Part shown: positions 1 through 5,009 of the stretch, in pieces
How positions within the stretch are numbered: position 1 is the stretch's first letter
Layout of the letters: every line of letters starts with the position of its first letter
Source of the DNA: Syntrophomonadaceae bacterium
GTDB lineage: Bacteria > Bacillota > Dethiobacteria > DTU022
Direction of reading: 5' to 3'
Length of the DNA: 5,009 bases
NCBI GenBank assembly: GCA_007130585.1
Contig: SLSE01000086.1
Span: 1-5,009 of the forward strand
Notes under the pieces: generated by a model
Databases searched by the model: none
Told to the model about the DNA's origin: nothing
Seen by the model: only the letters and a program-made list of their open reading frames with translations
Program-made: the position numbers and the translations under genes

Positions 1-467
1 ACAATCTCCCTGGTGGAGAGTTCGGTTCCCAGGTGTCCGCCTGCTTCCGAACCTTCGGCTATAACTGCGGCAGCGCCATATTTTTCAGCAATTCTGGCTA
101 ACCTCGAAGTAGACACAATGGTTAAAATGGGGATACCCGCTTCCCTGCCCCAGCTGAAGATGTCTCTTGAAAAACCGGCGCCTGAAACAACCAGGTCTAC
201 TTTTTCCTGCAGGGCTGTTTTAACCAGTTCGGCAAAATTGCGCACTGCAAACATTACGTTTACACCGATTGTTCCGTTTCCGGCAATTTTCCGGGCTTCT
301 CTGATTTCCCGGCGCAGTTCTTCAATCGTCATGCCGGTGGCGGCAATAATACCGACACCTCCTGCGCAGGCAACGGCGCCTGCCAGGGGAGCTGTGGAAA
401 CCCGGACAGCCATGCCTCCCTGGATAATCGGGTATTTAAAACCGATATTTTTAAATATGTTCAACAT
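1..467 (-). CDS. Nitronate monooxygenase / enoyl-ACP reductase II (FabK-like) family flavoprotein, N-terminal part
   Basis: This is an FMN-dependent TIM-barrel oxidoreductase of the nitronate monooxygenase (old name 2-nitropropane dioxygenase)/FabK family. Only the first 155 residues are present; the C-terminal half lies beyond the window edge. Translating the minus strand gives the N-terminal signature YPIIQGGMA (residues 12-20), then a Gly/Ala-rich GGVGIIAATGM segment (36-46), GVNVMF (68-73), and EGSEAGGHLG (138-147). The last matches the family's flavin-phosphate-binding EAGGH motif; its histidine (H145) lies where FabK has its active-site histidine. The ATG at 467-465 is supported by GGAAGG at 481-476, eight bases upstream, and by the usual family N-terminus. 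The gene starts 76 bases after the helicase stop on the same strand, so it may be cotranscribed or use the weak promoter noted between them. Family members oxidise nitronates or reduce enoyl-ACP. The visible part cannot separate these roles, so no gene symbol is given. Family assignment is confident; exact function is not. Confidence 0.9.
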   Translation of the reverse strand, partial: MLNIFKNIGFKYPIIQGGMAVRVSTAPLAGAVACAGGVGIIAATGMTIEELRREIREARKIAGNGTIGVNVMFAVRNFAELVKTALQEKVDLVVSGAGFSRDIFSWGREAGIPILTIVSTSRLARIAEKYGAAAVIAEGSEAGGHLGTELSTREI

Positions 468-498
468 TAAAAAAACCTTCCTTTAAGTATGTTAACTT

Positions 499-529
499 AC
501 TATAGTCTGTTTCCGTATTAACCTGGCAA
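499..529 (-). promoter_or_regulatory. Possible weak promoter for the nitronate monooxygenase gene
   Basis: On the minus strand a TTGCCA box (529-524) is followed by ACTATAGT. This gives a possible -10 of CTATAG (505-500, spacer 18) or TATAGT (504-499, spacer 19). The start codon lies about 30 bases downstream. The spacer is slightly long, and the -35 sits inside the inverted repeat that overlaps the helicase stop. Read-through from the helicase is an equally reasonable source of transcript. Confidence 0.3.
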
Positions 530-549
530 AAGCAGTTCGCCGGTTAATA
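516..549 (-). repeat. Inverted repeat overlapping the helicase stop codon
   Basis: TATTAACC (516-523) and GGTTAATA (542-549) are perfect 8-base complementary arms. The stem can continue with GGC (525-527) against GCC (539-541) after a single bulged base, leaving an 11-base loop. The TAA stop of the helicase lies in one arm. On the minus strand no U-run follows, so it does not look like a standard intrinsic terminator. It could be a 3'-end stabilising or processing hairpin between helicase and downstream gene. A T-rich stretch lies on the plus-strand side, but no plus-strand gene is there to terminate. Confidence 0.5.
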
Positions 550-1974
550 TGATTTATGTTTCTTTTTATGTCCGCCGCCCCGTCCCTTGCTGCTGCCGGA
601 TTTATGGCGAATCCCGCTCCGGCTTCGTGTCTCGCTCTGCCTTGCTTTTTTAACGGGCCGTGGCTGATCGCTGGTAATCTTGACCGGTGTCTGGTCGGGT
701 TCTTTAGTCAACATCTTAAGCGCAGCAGCCAGCAGTGCCGCAGCGCCGGCATTTTCAAGCAGTTCGGCTGCTAAATTCTTGTATTGGAGGTGTTCTCCTT
801 CTTCGATGACCTGCATTAGTTTTTCAGCAGTAATGCGCTGCTGCCCTTCGATTGTCTCGCTGATAGTAGGAACCGGCTTACGGGTAATTTTCCTTTTTAT
901 TGAACGTTCAATATGTTCAAGGAGGCCGATTTCCCGGTGAGAAACAAATGTTGCTGCGATTCCCGGTTTCCCAATCCGGCCGGTCCGGCCAATCCTGTGC
1001 ACGTAGCTGTCAGAATCCTGCGGAATATCAAAATTGTAAACGTGAGTAACAGAGCCGATATCCAGTCCCCGGGCCGCCACATCGGTGGCAACCAGGATTT
1101 CAGTCGACATGTTTTTAAACTTGCGCATCACGCTGTCCCTTTTAGCCTGGGTCAGGTCGCCGTGGATGGCTTCAGCCGAGTAACCGCGCTTATTTAAACC
1201 TTCAAGCAATTCGTCAACCCGGCGCTTTGTCCTGGCGAAAACTATGGCAGACTCGGGAGAATGGAGGTCCAGAAGCCTGCACAGGGCATCAAATTTTTCT
1301 TTTTCGTGAGTCTGGTAGTAATACTGTTCTGTATTGGGCACCGTGATATCTTTAGATTTAATACTAACAAATTCGGGTTTTTGCATAAATTTGCGGGCCA
1401 GGTCCTGAATCGGCTGCGGCATGGTTGCAGAAAAAAGCATGGTCTGACGATCTTCAGGGACGTCGGTCAGGATAATTTCTATGTCTTCCCGGAAGCCCAT
1501 ATTTAACATTTCATCTGCCTCATCAAGCACCACAGTGGTCAGATTTTGAAGCCGGATCAGTTTTCTGCGCATATGATCCATTAAGCGGCCCGGGGTAGCC
1601 ACGATGATCTGCGGCTTATTCTTCAGAGCTTTAATCTGTCTTTCGATATCCTGGCCGCCGTAAATCGGCAGGGCCCTGATCTTTTTAAACTGCCCCAGCG
1701 TGTTGATTTCTTCAGCTACCTGCACGGCAAGTTCCCGGGTAGGTGTTATAACCAGGCCCTGGGGACTGCCCGCTTCGGGTGTGCATTTTTCAATCATGGG
1801 AATTCCAAAAGCTGCCGTCTTTCCTGTGCCTGTCTGGGCCTGACCGATTATATCGCCGCCTGCCATGGCAATAGGTATTGCCAGGTCCTGGATGGATGTG
1901 GTCTCTTCAAATCCCATGGAGGCGGTAGCCCTGATCACTTCTTCGCTCAATCCAAATTCATAAAACGTTGACAT
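544..1974 (-). CDS. DEAD-box ATP-dependent RNA helicase (CshA/DeaD type)
   Basis: This is a cytoplasmic ATP-dependent RNA helicase that unwinds short RNA duplexes; relatives act in ribosome assembly, mRNA decay and cold adaptation. All core motifs are present in its 476 residues: Q-motif with Q29 (TTSIQ, where TPIQ is usual), motif I AQTGTGKT (46-53), Ia PTRELA (78-83), Ib TPGR (127-130), II DEAD (151-154), III SAT (182-184), IV IVFAR (244-248), V ATDVAARGLD (296-305) and VI HRIGRTGR (326-333). After the second RecA domain comes an Ala/Leu-rich helical stretch (about 400-420), then a basic Arg/Gly/Lys/Ser-rich tail (about 438-476) ending KKKHKSY. The tail is probably a flexible RNA-binding extension. 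I see no clear DbpA/RBD fold. The ATG at 1974-1972 has AAAGGA at 1990-1985, ten bases upstream. The gene lies downstream of a cold-shock protein gene on the same strand, with a terminator-like hairpin between them. CshA, DeaD and RhlE-like names are all possible, so no symbol is given. Confidence 0.97.
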   Translation of the reverse strand: MSTFYEFGLSEEVIRATASMGFEETTSIQDLAIPIAMAGGDIIGQAQTGTGKTAAFGIPMIEKCTPEAGSPQGLVITPTRELAVQVAEEINTLGQFKKIRALPIYGGQDIERQIKALKNKPQIIVATPGRLMDHMRRKLIRLQNLTTVVLDEADEMLNMGFREDIEIILTDVPEDRQTMLFSATMPQPIQDLARKFMQKPEFVSIKSKDITVPNTEQYYYQTHEKEKFDALCRLLDLHSPESAIVFARTKRRVDELLEGLNKRGYSAEAIHGDLTQAKRDSVMRKFKNMSTEILVATDVAARGLDIGSVTHVYNFDIPQDSDSYVHRIGRTGRIGKPGIAATFVSHREIGLLEHIERSIKRKITRKPVPTISETIEGQQRITAEKLMQVIEEGEHLQYKNLAAELLENAGAAALLAAALKMLTKEPDQTPVKITSDQPRPVKKARQSETRSRSGIRHKSGSSKGRGGGHKKKHKSY

Positions 1975-1997
1975 TAAAAATTAATCCTTTCAAGTGC

Positions 1998-2012
1998 TGT
2001 TTCGCCGAAACA
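1998..2012. promoter_or_regulatory. 15-base dyad (operator-like) upstream of the helicase
   Basis: TGTTTCGCCGAAACA is a perfect 7+1+7 dyad. It lies 23 bases before the helicase start, just upstream of its Shine-Dalgarno site. The single-base centre favours a DNA-binding dimer site, although the transcript could form a small hairpin with a 3-5 base loop. No regulator is identified, and a chance palindrome is possible. Confidence 0.35.
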
Positions 2013-2029
2013 ACAAATATATAAATTTT

Positions 2030-2045
2030 CAGGCCATCTGGCCTG
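2030..2045. repeat. Small perfect hairpin CAGGCC-ATCT-GGCCTG
   Basis: There are six complementary bases on each side of a four-base loop, between the cold-shock gene and the helicase. On the minus strand it is followed by AAAATTTATATATTTG, which is AT-rich but not a U-run, so it is only a weak second terminator candidate. It could equally be a 5'-UTR hairpin of the helicase transcript or of a read-through transcript. Confidence 0.4.
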
Positions 2046-2058
2046 TTACTGGCAAACA

Positions 2059-2091
2059 AAGGGCATTTCCATAACGACTGGAAATGCCCCT
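2059..2091 (-). terminator. Intrinsic terminator-like hairpin after the cold-shock gene
   Basis: GGGCATTTCC (2061-2070) and GGAAATGCCC (2080-2089) form a perfect 10-bp stem with a 9-base loop. One G-U and one A-U pair can extend it to 12 bp. On the minus strand the hairpin is followed by TTTGTTTG, a short interrupted U-tract. It starts about 30 bases past the cold-shock stop codon. The imperfect U-tract suggests leaky termination, which could allow read-through into the helicase gene. The plus-strand side has no T-run. Confidence 0.75.
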
Positions 2092-2121
2092 ACCTGATAC
2101 TTTGTTTCTTTTATGCTAATT

Positions 2122-2319
2122 CTATATAGGCACAACATTCGCAGCCTGCGGGCCGCGGTTGCCTTCGACTACTTCGAATTCTACTGCTTGTCCTTCATCA
2201 AGGGTTTTAAAACCTTCGCTCTGGATTGCTGAGAAGTGAACAAAAACGTCCCCGCCTTCTTCTGTTTCGATGAACCCGTAGCCTTTGTCAGGATTAAACC
2301 ATTTTACTTTTCCTTGCAT
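2122..2319 (-). CDS. Cold-shock-domain protein (CspA/CspB family)
   Basis: This is a single-domain RNA/ssDNA-binding chaperone of 65 residues, the normal family length. It has W7 and F8 in the KVKWFN segment, RNP1 KGYGFI (12-17), RNP2 VFVHF (25-29), and the typical ending GPQAANVVPI. Such proteins melt secondary structure in mRNA, and some act as transcription antiterminators. The start at 2319-2317 is set by an excellent AAGGAG (2335-2330) ten bases upstream. A good promoter upstream predicts a leader of about 110 bases, in line with the long 5' leaders known for several csp mRNAs. A terminator-like hairpin follows, and then a DEAD-box helicase gene on the same strand. Many genomes carry several csp paralogues, so a specific letter (cspA, B, C or D) cannot be given. 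Confidence 0.97.
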   Translation of the reverse strand: MQGKVKWFNPDKGYGFIETEEGGDVFVHFSAIQSEGFKTLDEGQAVEFEVVEGNRGPQAANVVPI

Positions 2320-2438
2320 GTAATCAATTCTCCTTCAGATTTAGAATGAATCAAAAAGCGGAATTCCCGTCAAACTTTACCCAACCAAAAGATTAACTAA
2401 TTGTTTGCGTTTCTTCCGTCTTCTCAATACTTCTCTAT

Positions 2439-2467
2439 AAGATAGCATAGTTGAAAGAATATTGCAA
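2439..2467 (-). promoter_or_regulatory. Sigma-A-type promoter for the cold-shock gene
   Basis: On the minus strand TTGCAA (2467-2462) lies 17 bases from TATCTT (2444-2439), which is preceded by TGC, an extended -10 TGn element. The expected transcript start is near 2432, giving a leader of about 112 bases before the ATG. Spacing and extended -10 make this a convincing match. It overlaps the rightward arcA promoter. Confidence 0.65.
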
Positions 2468-2479
2468 GGGAATTAAATA
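2451..2479 (+). promoter_or_regulatory. Sigma-A-type promoter for arcA
   Basis: On the plus strand TTGAAA (2451-2456) lies exactly 17 bases from TAAATA (2474-2479). The expected transcript start is near 2486, about 235 bases before the arcA start codon. Its -35 falls inside the spacer of the leftward promoter, and the leftward -35 falls inside its spacer, so the two sites cannot easily be occupied at once. Confidence 0.6.
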
Positions 2480-2494
2480 TTTAGCAAGAGCAAG

Positions 2495-2679
2495 GCCTGC
2501 GGCATAAAACTTCTTTCCGGCCCGGCAGAACTTGGGAGATGCTAACGGAAGCACCGGGCTGTTAGATTTTAAAGTGGCGGAACGAAGGAGCGGGGGAGGC
2601 CCTGGTTTGCACTTTTAACAGGTTAAGATCGAAGCGTTAGCAGGATTATCGGACCGGTTGCGGAAATCTTATTACAGGC
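2495..2679 (+). promoter_or_regulatory. Candidate structured RNA leader upstream of arcA
   Basis: This gene-free stretch in the predicted arcA leader contains nested complementary segments: GCCTG 2495-2499 with CAGGC 2675-2679; TTTCCG 2514-2519 with CGGAAA 2661-2666; CCGG 2522-2525 with CCGG 2654-2657; TGCTAACG 2540-2547 with CGTTAGCA 2635-2642; CTGTTA 2559-2564 with TAACAG 2616-2621; AAAGTG 2571-2576 with CACTTT 2610-2615. Together they make a long rod with purine-rich internal loops and a 33-base apical region. Competing pairings exist: GCCCGG 2520-2525 with CCGGGC 2554-2559, and CTAAC 2542-2546 with GTTAG 2561-2565. These are typical of a switching leader. The T-rich TTATTTTT (2681-2688) follows the rod. 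I recognise no T-box, SAM, glycine, guanidine, purine, lysine or other known riboswitch core. It could also be a free small RNA or partly chance pairing. Confidence 0.4.
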
Positions 2680-2720
2680 ATTATTTTTCCGCCCCAAAAA
2701 TTATTCCGGGAGGTTGCTTT

Positions 2721-3944
2721 ATGGAAAAACCAATGCAGGTATGGTCAGAAATCGGGCATTTGAAAAAAGTGTTGCTTCACCGGCCCGGCCAGGAATTAAA
2801 AAACCTGACTCCCCGTTACCTGGAAGACCTGCTTTTTGATGAAATCCCCTGGCTGGCCAAGGCCCAGGTCGAACATGACGGATTCAGGGAAGCCCTGGAG
2901 TCTAACGGGGCAGAAGTATTAATCATAGACCAGTTGCTGGCGGAAATCGTTGACAACCCTGATGTGAAAAGCGATTTGATCAAGAAGCATCTGAGGGCGA
3001 GCCCGTTAATCGAGCCTGAAGCTATTGATGCCATATATAATTACCTTTACGAACAAAGTTCCGAACAGCTGGTATCGACCCTGATTGCCGGACTGCCCAA
3101 GCAGGAGGTGCAGCATTTAAAAAAGCATAAAACCCTGAGTGATCTGACCCTGGACAGCTATCCCTTTTACCTGCCTCCCCTGCCCAATATGTATTTTACA
3201 AGGGATCACGGTAGTATGATTGGCGACAGGTTCCAGGTCAGCAGTATGTTTAACCCTGCCCGGCGCATGGAAACAAGTTTCCTGCGGTTTATTCAAAAGT
3301 ACCATCCGCTGTTTAGAAAAGTTGACCTTGCTTTTCATGAAGAGATTCCCTATGGTATTGAAGGCGGAGATGTCCTTGTATTAAACCGGAATACCCTGAT
3401 AATTGGCCTTAGTGAAAGGACTACCGAAGAGGCAATTGAGTGGGTTGCTCAGAAATACCTGGTTGAGAAAGAGCTGGTCAGGCAGATAATTGTAGTCCAG
3501 GTCCCCAGCAAGCGTTCATTTATGCACCTGGATACCGTTTTTACAATGGTTGATATCGATAAGTTCCTGATGTATCCCGGCGTCAGGGATGTAGTTAATG
3601 TTTACTGGCTGGAGAAAAACGGAGATAACCGTGTGGCGGCCAGCAATGGTTACAGCCTGCAGGGGGCTTTAAAAAAAGCGCTTGACAATAAGCAGGTTGA
3701 AATAATATATTCCGGGGCAAATGATGAAATAACGGCGGCCAGGGAGCAGTGGGGGGACAGCACCAACACGTTGGCTGTCAGGCCCGGTGTGGTGATCTGT
3801 TACGACCGCAATGAGGCGACAAACGATACCCTGCGCAGGCACGGCATCGAAGTTATAGAAATCGACGGTTCGGAATTGGTGCGCGGTCGCGGAGGACCGC
3901 GTTGCATGAGCATGCCCCTGGACCGGGAAGAGCTGGATATTTAA
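2721..3944 (+). CDS. arcA: Arginine deiminase
   Basis: This cytoplasmic enzyme of the guanidino-group-modifying superfamily hydrolyses L-arginine to L-citrulline and ammonia. That is the first step of the arginine deiminase (ADI) pathway, which can yield ATP and raise pH. The 407 residues match the usual length of about 410. Signatures include an N-terminal SEIGHLKKVLLHRPG segment (9-23), YFTRDHG (158-164, with D162), GIEGGD (212-217, with E214), FMHLDTVFT (267-275, with H269 and D271) and GRGGPRCMSMPL (389-400). C395 is the catalytic nucleophile, so all expected catalytic residues are present. The ATG at 2721 is chosen because GGGAGG (2708-2713) lies seven bases upstream and the protein then begins as family members do. 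A TTG at 2658 is in frame but has no such support. The gene follows a long leader and precedes glpX. No ornithine carbamoyltransferase, carbamate kinase or arginine/ornithine antiporter gene lies next to it here. Confidence 0.96.
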   Translation: MEKPMQVWSEIGHLKKVLLHRPGQELKNLTPRYLEDLLFDEIPWLAKAQVEHDGFREALESNGAEVLIIDQLLAEIVDNPDVKSDLIKKHLRASPLIEPEAIDAIYNYLYEQSSEQLVSTLIAGLPKQEVQHLKKHKTLSDLTLDSYPFYLPPLPNMYFTRDHGSMIGDRFQVSSMFNPARRMETSFLRFIQKYHPLFRKVDLAFHEEIPYGIEGGDVLVLNRNTLIIGLSERTTEEAIEWVAQKYLVEKELVRQIIVVQVPSKRSFMHLDTVFTMVDIDKFLMYPGVRDVVNVYWLEKNGDNRVAASNGYSLQGALKKALDNKQVEIIYSGANDEITAAREQWGDSTNTLAVRPGVVICYDRNEATNDTLRRHGIEVIEIDGSELVRGRGGPRCMSMPLDREELDI

Positions 3945-3953
3945 CAGGAGGCG

Positions 3954-4010
3954 ATGCCGGGGGTAAACCTGTTTCTCTCAGGGCGGAGAAAATCAAAGAT
4001 CGGGGGATAA
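3954..4010 (+). CDS. Doubtful 18-codon ORF between arcA and glpX
   Basis: An ATG at 3954 opens an 18-residue peptide (MPGVNLFLSGRRKSKIGG) ending in TAA at 4008-4010, three bases before the glpX start. It is in the same frame as glpX. A textbook AGGAGG (3946-3951) precedes it, but only two bases separate that site from the ATG, which is too close for efficient initiation. It might be a coupling leader peptide carrying ribosomes from arcA to glpX, or simply spacer. No homology is recognised. Confidence 0.15.
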   Translation: MPGVNLFLSGRRKSKIGG

Positions 4011-4013
4011 TAT

Positions 4014-5000
4014 ATGGAAAGAGAACTATCTCTGGAATTTGTCCGGGTTACAGAAGCAGCGGCTCTTGCCTCGGGGCGCCTGATGGGGCGCGGCGATAAG
4101 GAAGCTGCTGACCAGGCGGCAGTTGACGCAATGCGCTCTGTGTTCGATACGGTTCATATTAACGGGACTGTAGTCATCGGGGAGGGAGAAAAAGATGAAG
4201 CTCCGATGCTCTACATCGGCGAAGAGCTGGGGATATCAGATGAACCCCTTGTAGATGTGGCTGTAGACCCCCTGGAGGGAACTAACCTGGTGGCCAAGGG
4301 ACTGCCTAATGCTCTTTCAGTTGTGGCAATTGCACCTAAAGGGTGCCTGTTAAAAGCTCCCGACGTTTTTTACATGGATAAAATTGCTGTAGGCCCGAAA
4401 GCCAAGGGCTGCATTGACCTGGACGCTTCGGTTGAAGATAACCTGAAAGCTGTAGCTGCAGCAATGGATCGCGACGTCCGCGATTTAACGGCCATAATCC
4501 TTGAACGGCCCCGCCATAAAGAGTTAATTGCCGAAATAAGAGAGGCGGGAGCCCGGGTAAAGCTGATCACGGATGGCGATGTTTCAGCAGCCATTGCCAC
4601 GTGCATTGATACCTCGGGAGTTGATATTCTATTCGGCATCGGCGGGGCGCCGGAAGGGGTAATTGCCGCGGCGGCCCTGAAAATTCTGGGTGGAGATATG
4701 CAGTGCCGCCTGATCCCCAAAAAAGGGGATGCCAGGAATAAAGCCGGCAGGATGGGAGAGAAGGACCCTTACAGGTTGCTGCACTTAGAAGACCTGGCCC
4801 GGGGTGAAGATCTATTCTTCGCGGCAACCGGCATTACAGACGGCGATATGCTAAACGGGGTCCGCTACAGCGGGCAAACTGCCGAAACCCATTCCCTGGT
4901 TATGCGCGGGGTTACCAGGACTATCCGTAATATATATGCAACTCACAAGCTTGAGAGAAAACCCCACTTTGTTTCCAGGGAATCCGTCTGCAGGCAGTAG
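4014..5000 (+). CDS. glpX: Class II fructose-1,6-bisphosphatase
   Basis: This metal-dependent phosphatase converts fructose 1,6-bisphosphate to fructose 6-phosphate in gluconeogenesis. The 328-residue protein has the GlpX N-terminus MERELSLEFVRVTEAAALAS, then GRGDKEAAD (25-33, with D33), VIGEGEKDEAPML (54-66, with E57), DPLEGT (85-90, with D85, E88 and T90), MDKIAVGP (121-128), TDGDV (186-190) and GGAPEG (210-215, with E214). These positions match the metal and substrate ligands described for E. coli GlpX, numbering there being D33, E57, D85, E88, T90 and E213. The ATG at 4014 is preceded by GGGGGA (4002-4007) and gives the conserved family N-terminus; an in-frame TAA at 4008 excludes extension. 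It sits 69 bases after arcA on the same strand, so it may be cotranscribed. The stop falls nine bases before the window end and no terminator can be seen. Confidence 0.96.
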   Translation: MERELSLEFVRVTEAAALASGRLMGRGDKEAADQAAVDAMRSVFDTVHINGTVVIGEGEKDEAPMLYIGEELGISDEPLVDVAVDPLEGTNLVAKGLPNALSVVAIAPKGCLLKAPDVFYMDKIAVGPKAKGCIDLDASVEDNLKAVAAAMDRDVRDLTAIILERPRHKELIAEIREAGARVKLITDGDVSAAIATCIDTSGVDILFGIGGAPEGVIAAAALKILGGDMQCRLIPKKGDARNKAGRMGEKDPYRLLHLEDLARGEDLFFAATGITDGDMLNGVRYSGQTAETHSLVMRGVTRTIRNIYATHKLERKPHFVSRESVCRQ

Positions 5001-5009
5001 ATCGTAGCA

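Noticed and set aside
13..486. 157-codon plus-strand open frame with an ATG
   Set aside because: It is antisense to a clear FabK/nitronate monooxygenase-like protein on the minus strand, which has the recognisable IIQGGMA and EAGGH motifs and a ribosome-binding site. The plus-strand translation resembles nothing.
1975..2055. Dedicated sigma-A promoter for the helicase
   Set aside because: TATATA-like -10 sequences exist near 2016-2023, but no -35-like box lies 16-18 bases upstream; the nearest TTGCCA (2055-2050) is 26 bases away.
2540..2620. T-box or other known riboswitch in the arcA leader
   Set aside because: AAGTGGCGGAACG (2572-2584) vaguely recalls the T-box AGGGTGGNACCGCG, but it does not match it, and there is no Stem I specifier signature or adjacent antiterminator-terminator pair. 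The leader is kept as unclassified.
2653..2688. Classical intrinsic terminator before arcA
   Set aside because: TTATTTTT at 2681-2688 is preceded locally only by a 3-bp CCG/CGG hairpin, too weak for a standard terminator. Only the long-range GCCTG/CAGGC pairing abuts it.
2658..2720. N-terminal extension of arginine deiminase from a TTG codon
   Set aside because: No Shine-Dalgarno precedes the TTG, the added residues are not seen in the family, and GGGAGG seven bases before the ATG at 2721 gives the normal start and length.
3902..4099. 65-codon plus-strand frame spanning the arcA-glpX junction
   Set aside because: It overlaps the catalytic C-terminus of arcA and the conserved N-terminus of glpX in another frame and has no recognisable content.
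4370..4827. Two minus-strand open frames inside glpX (4370-4720 and 4567-4827)
   Set aside because: Both lie opposite conserved glpX coding sequence, overlap each other, and show low-complexity Ala/Ser/Arg/Pro translations typical of antisense shadows.

Overview
The window reads as a chromosomal segment of a Gram-positive bacterium, most likely an anaerobic Firmicute of the Clostridia (Peptococcaceae-like). This placement is an inference. It rests on strong purine-rich Shine-Dalgarno sites, moderate GC content, a GlpX-type class II fructose-1,6-bisphosphatase that follows Bacillus/Clostridia GlpX closely, an arginine deiminase, and a FabK/nitronate monooxygenase-like flavoprotein of the type common in clostridia. 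No mobile element, phage gene, CRISPR array, tRNA or rRNA is visible.

The layout is two divergent gene blocks around an intergenic control region (about 2320-2720). Leftward (minus strand) run a cold-shock-domain protein (2122-2319), a DEAD-box RNA helicase (544-1974) and the N-terminal part of a nitronate monooxygenase/enoyl-ACP reductase II family protein (1-467, cut by the window edge). A Rho-independent-terminator-like hairpin (2059-2091) lies after the cold-shock gene. A second small hairpin and a 15-base dyad lie just upstream of the helicase. Rightward (plus strand) run arginine deiminase (arcA, 2721-3944) and class II fructose-1,6-bisphosphatase (glpX, 4014-5000), separated by 69 bases that contain a doubtful 18-codon ORF.

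The leftward block joins two RNA-remodelling functions, an RNA chaperone and an ATP-dependent RNA helicase. This is a natural cold/RNA-structure stress pairing, and terminator read-through could link them. The rightward block joins arginine catabolism (arginine to citrulline and ammonia) with a gluconeogenic phosphatase. No ornithine carbamoyltransferase or carbamate kinase is visible beside arcA.

The most interesting stretch is the 400-base divergent intergenic region. It holds two good sigma-A-type promoters whose -35 elements interleave, so they probably compete for polymerase. It also implies a roughly 110-base leader for the cold-shock mRNA and a roughly 235-base leader for arcA. The arcA leader contains a nested series of complementary segments that could fold into a long rod, plus a mutually exclusive alternative pairing. 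It matches no riboswitch class I recognise and is the best candidate here for an undescribed regulatory RNA.
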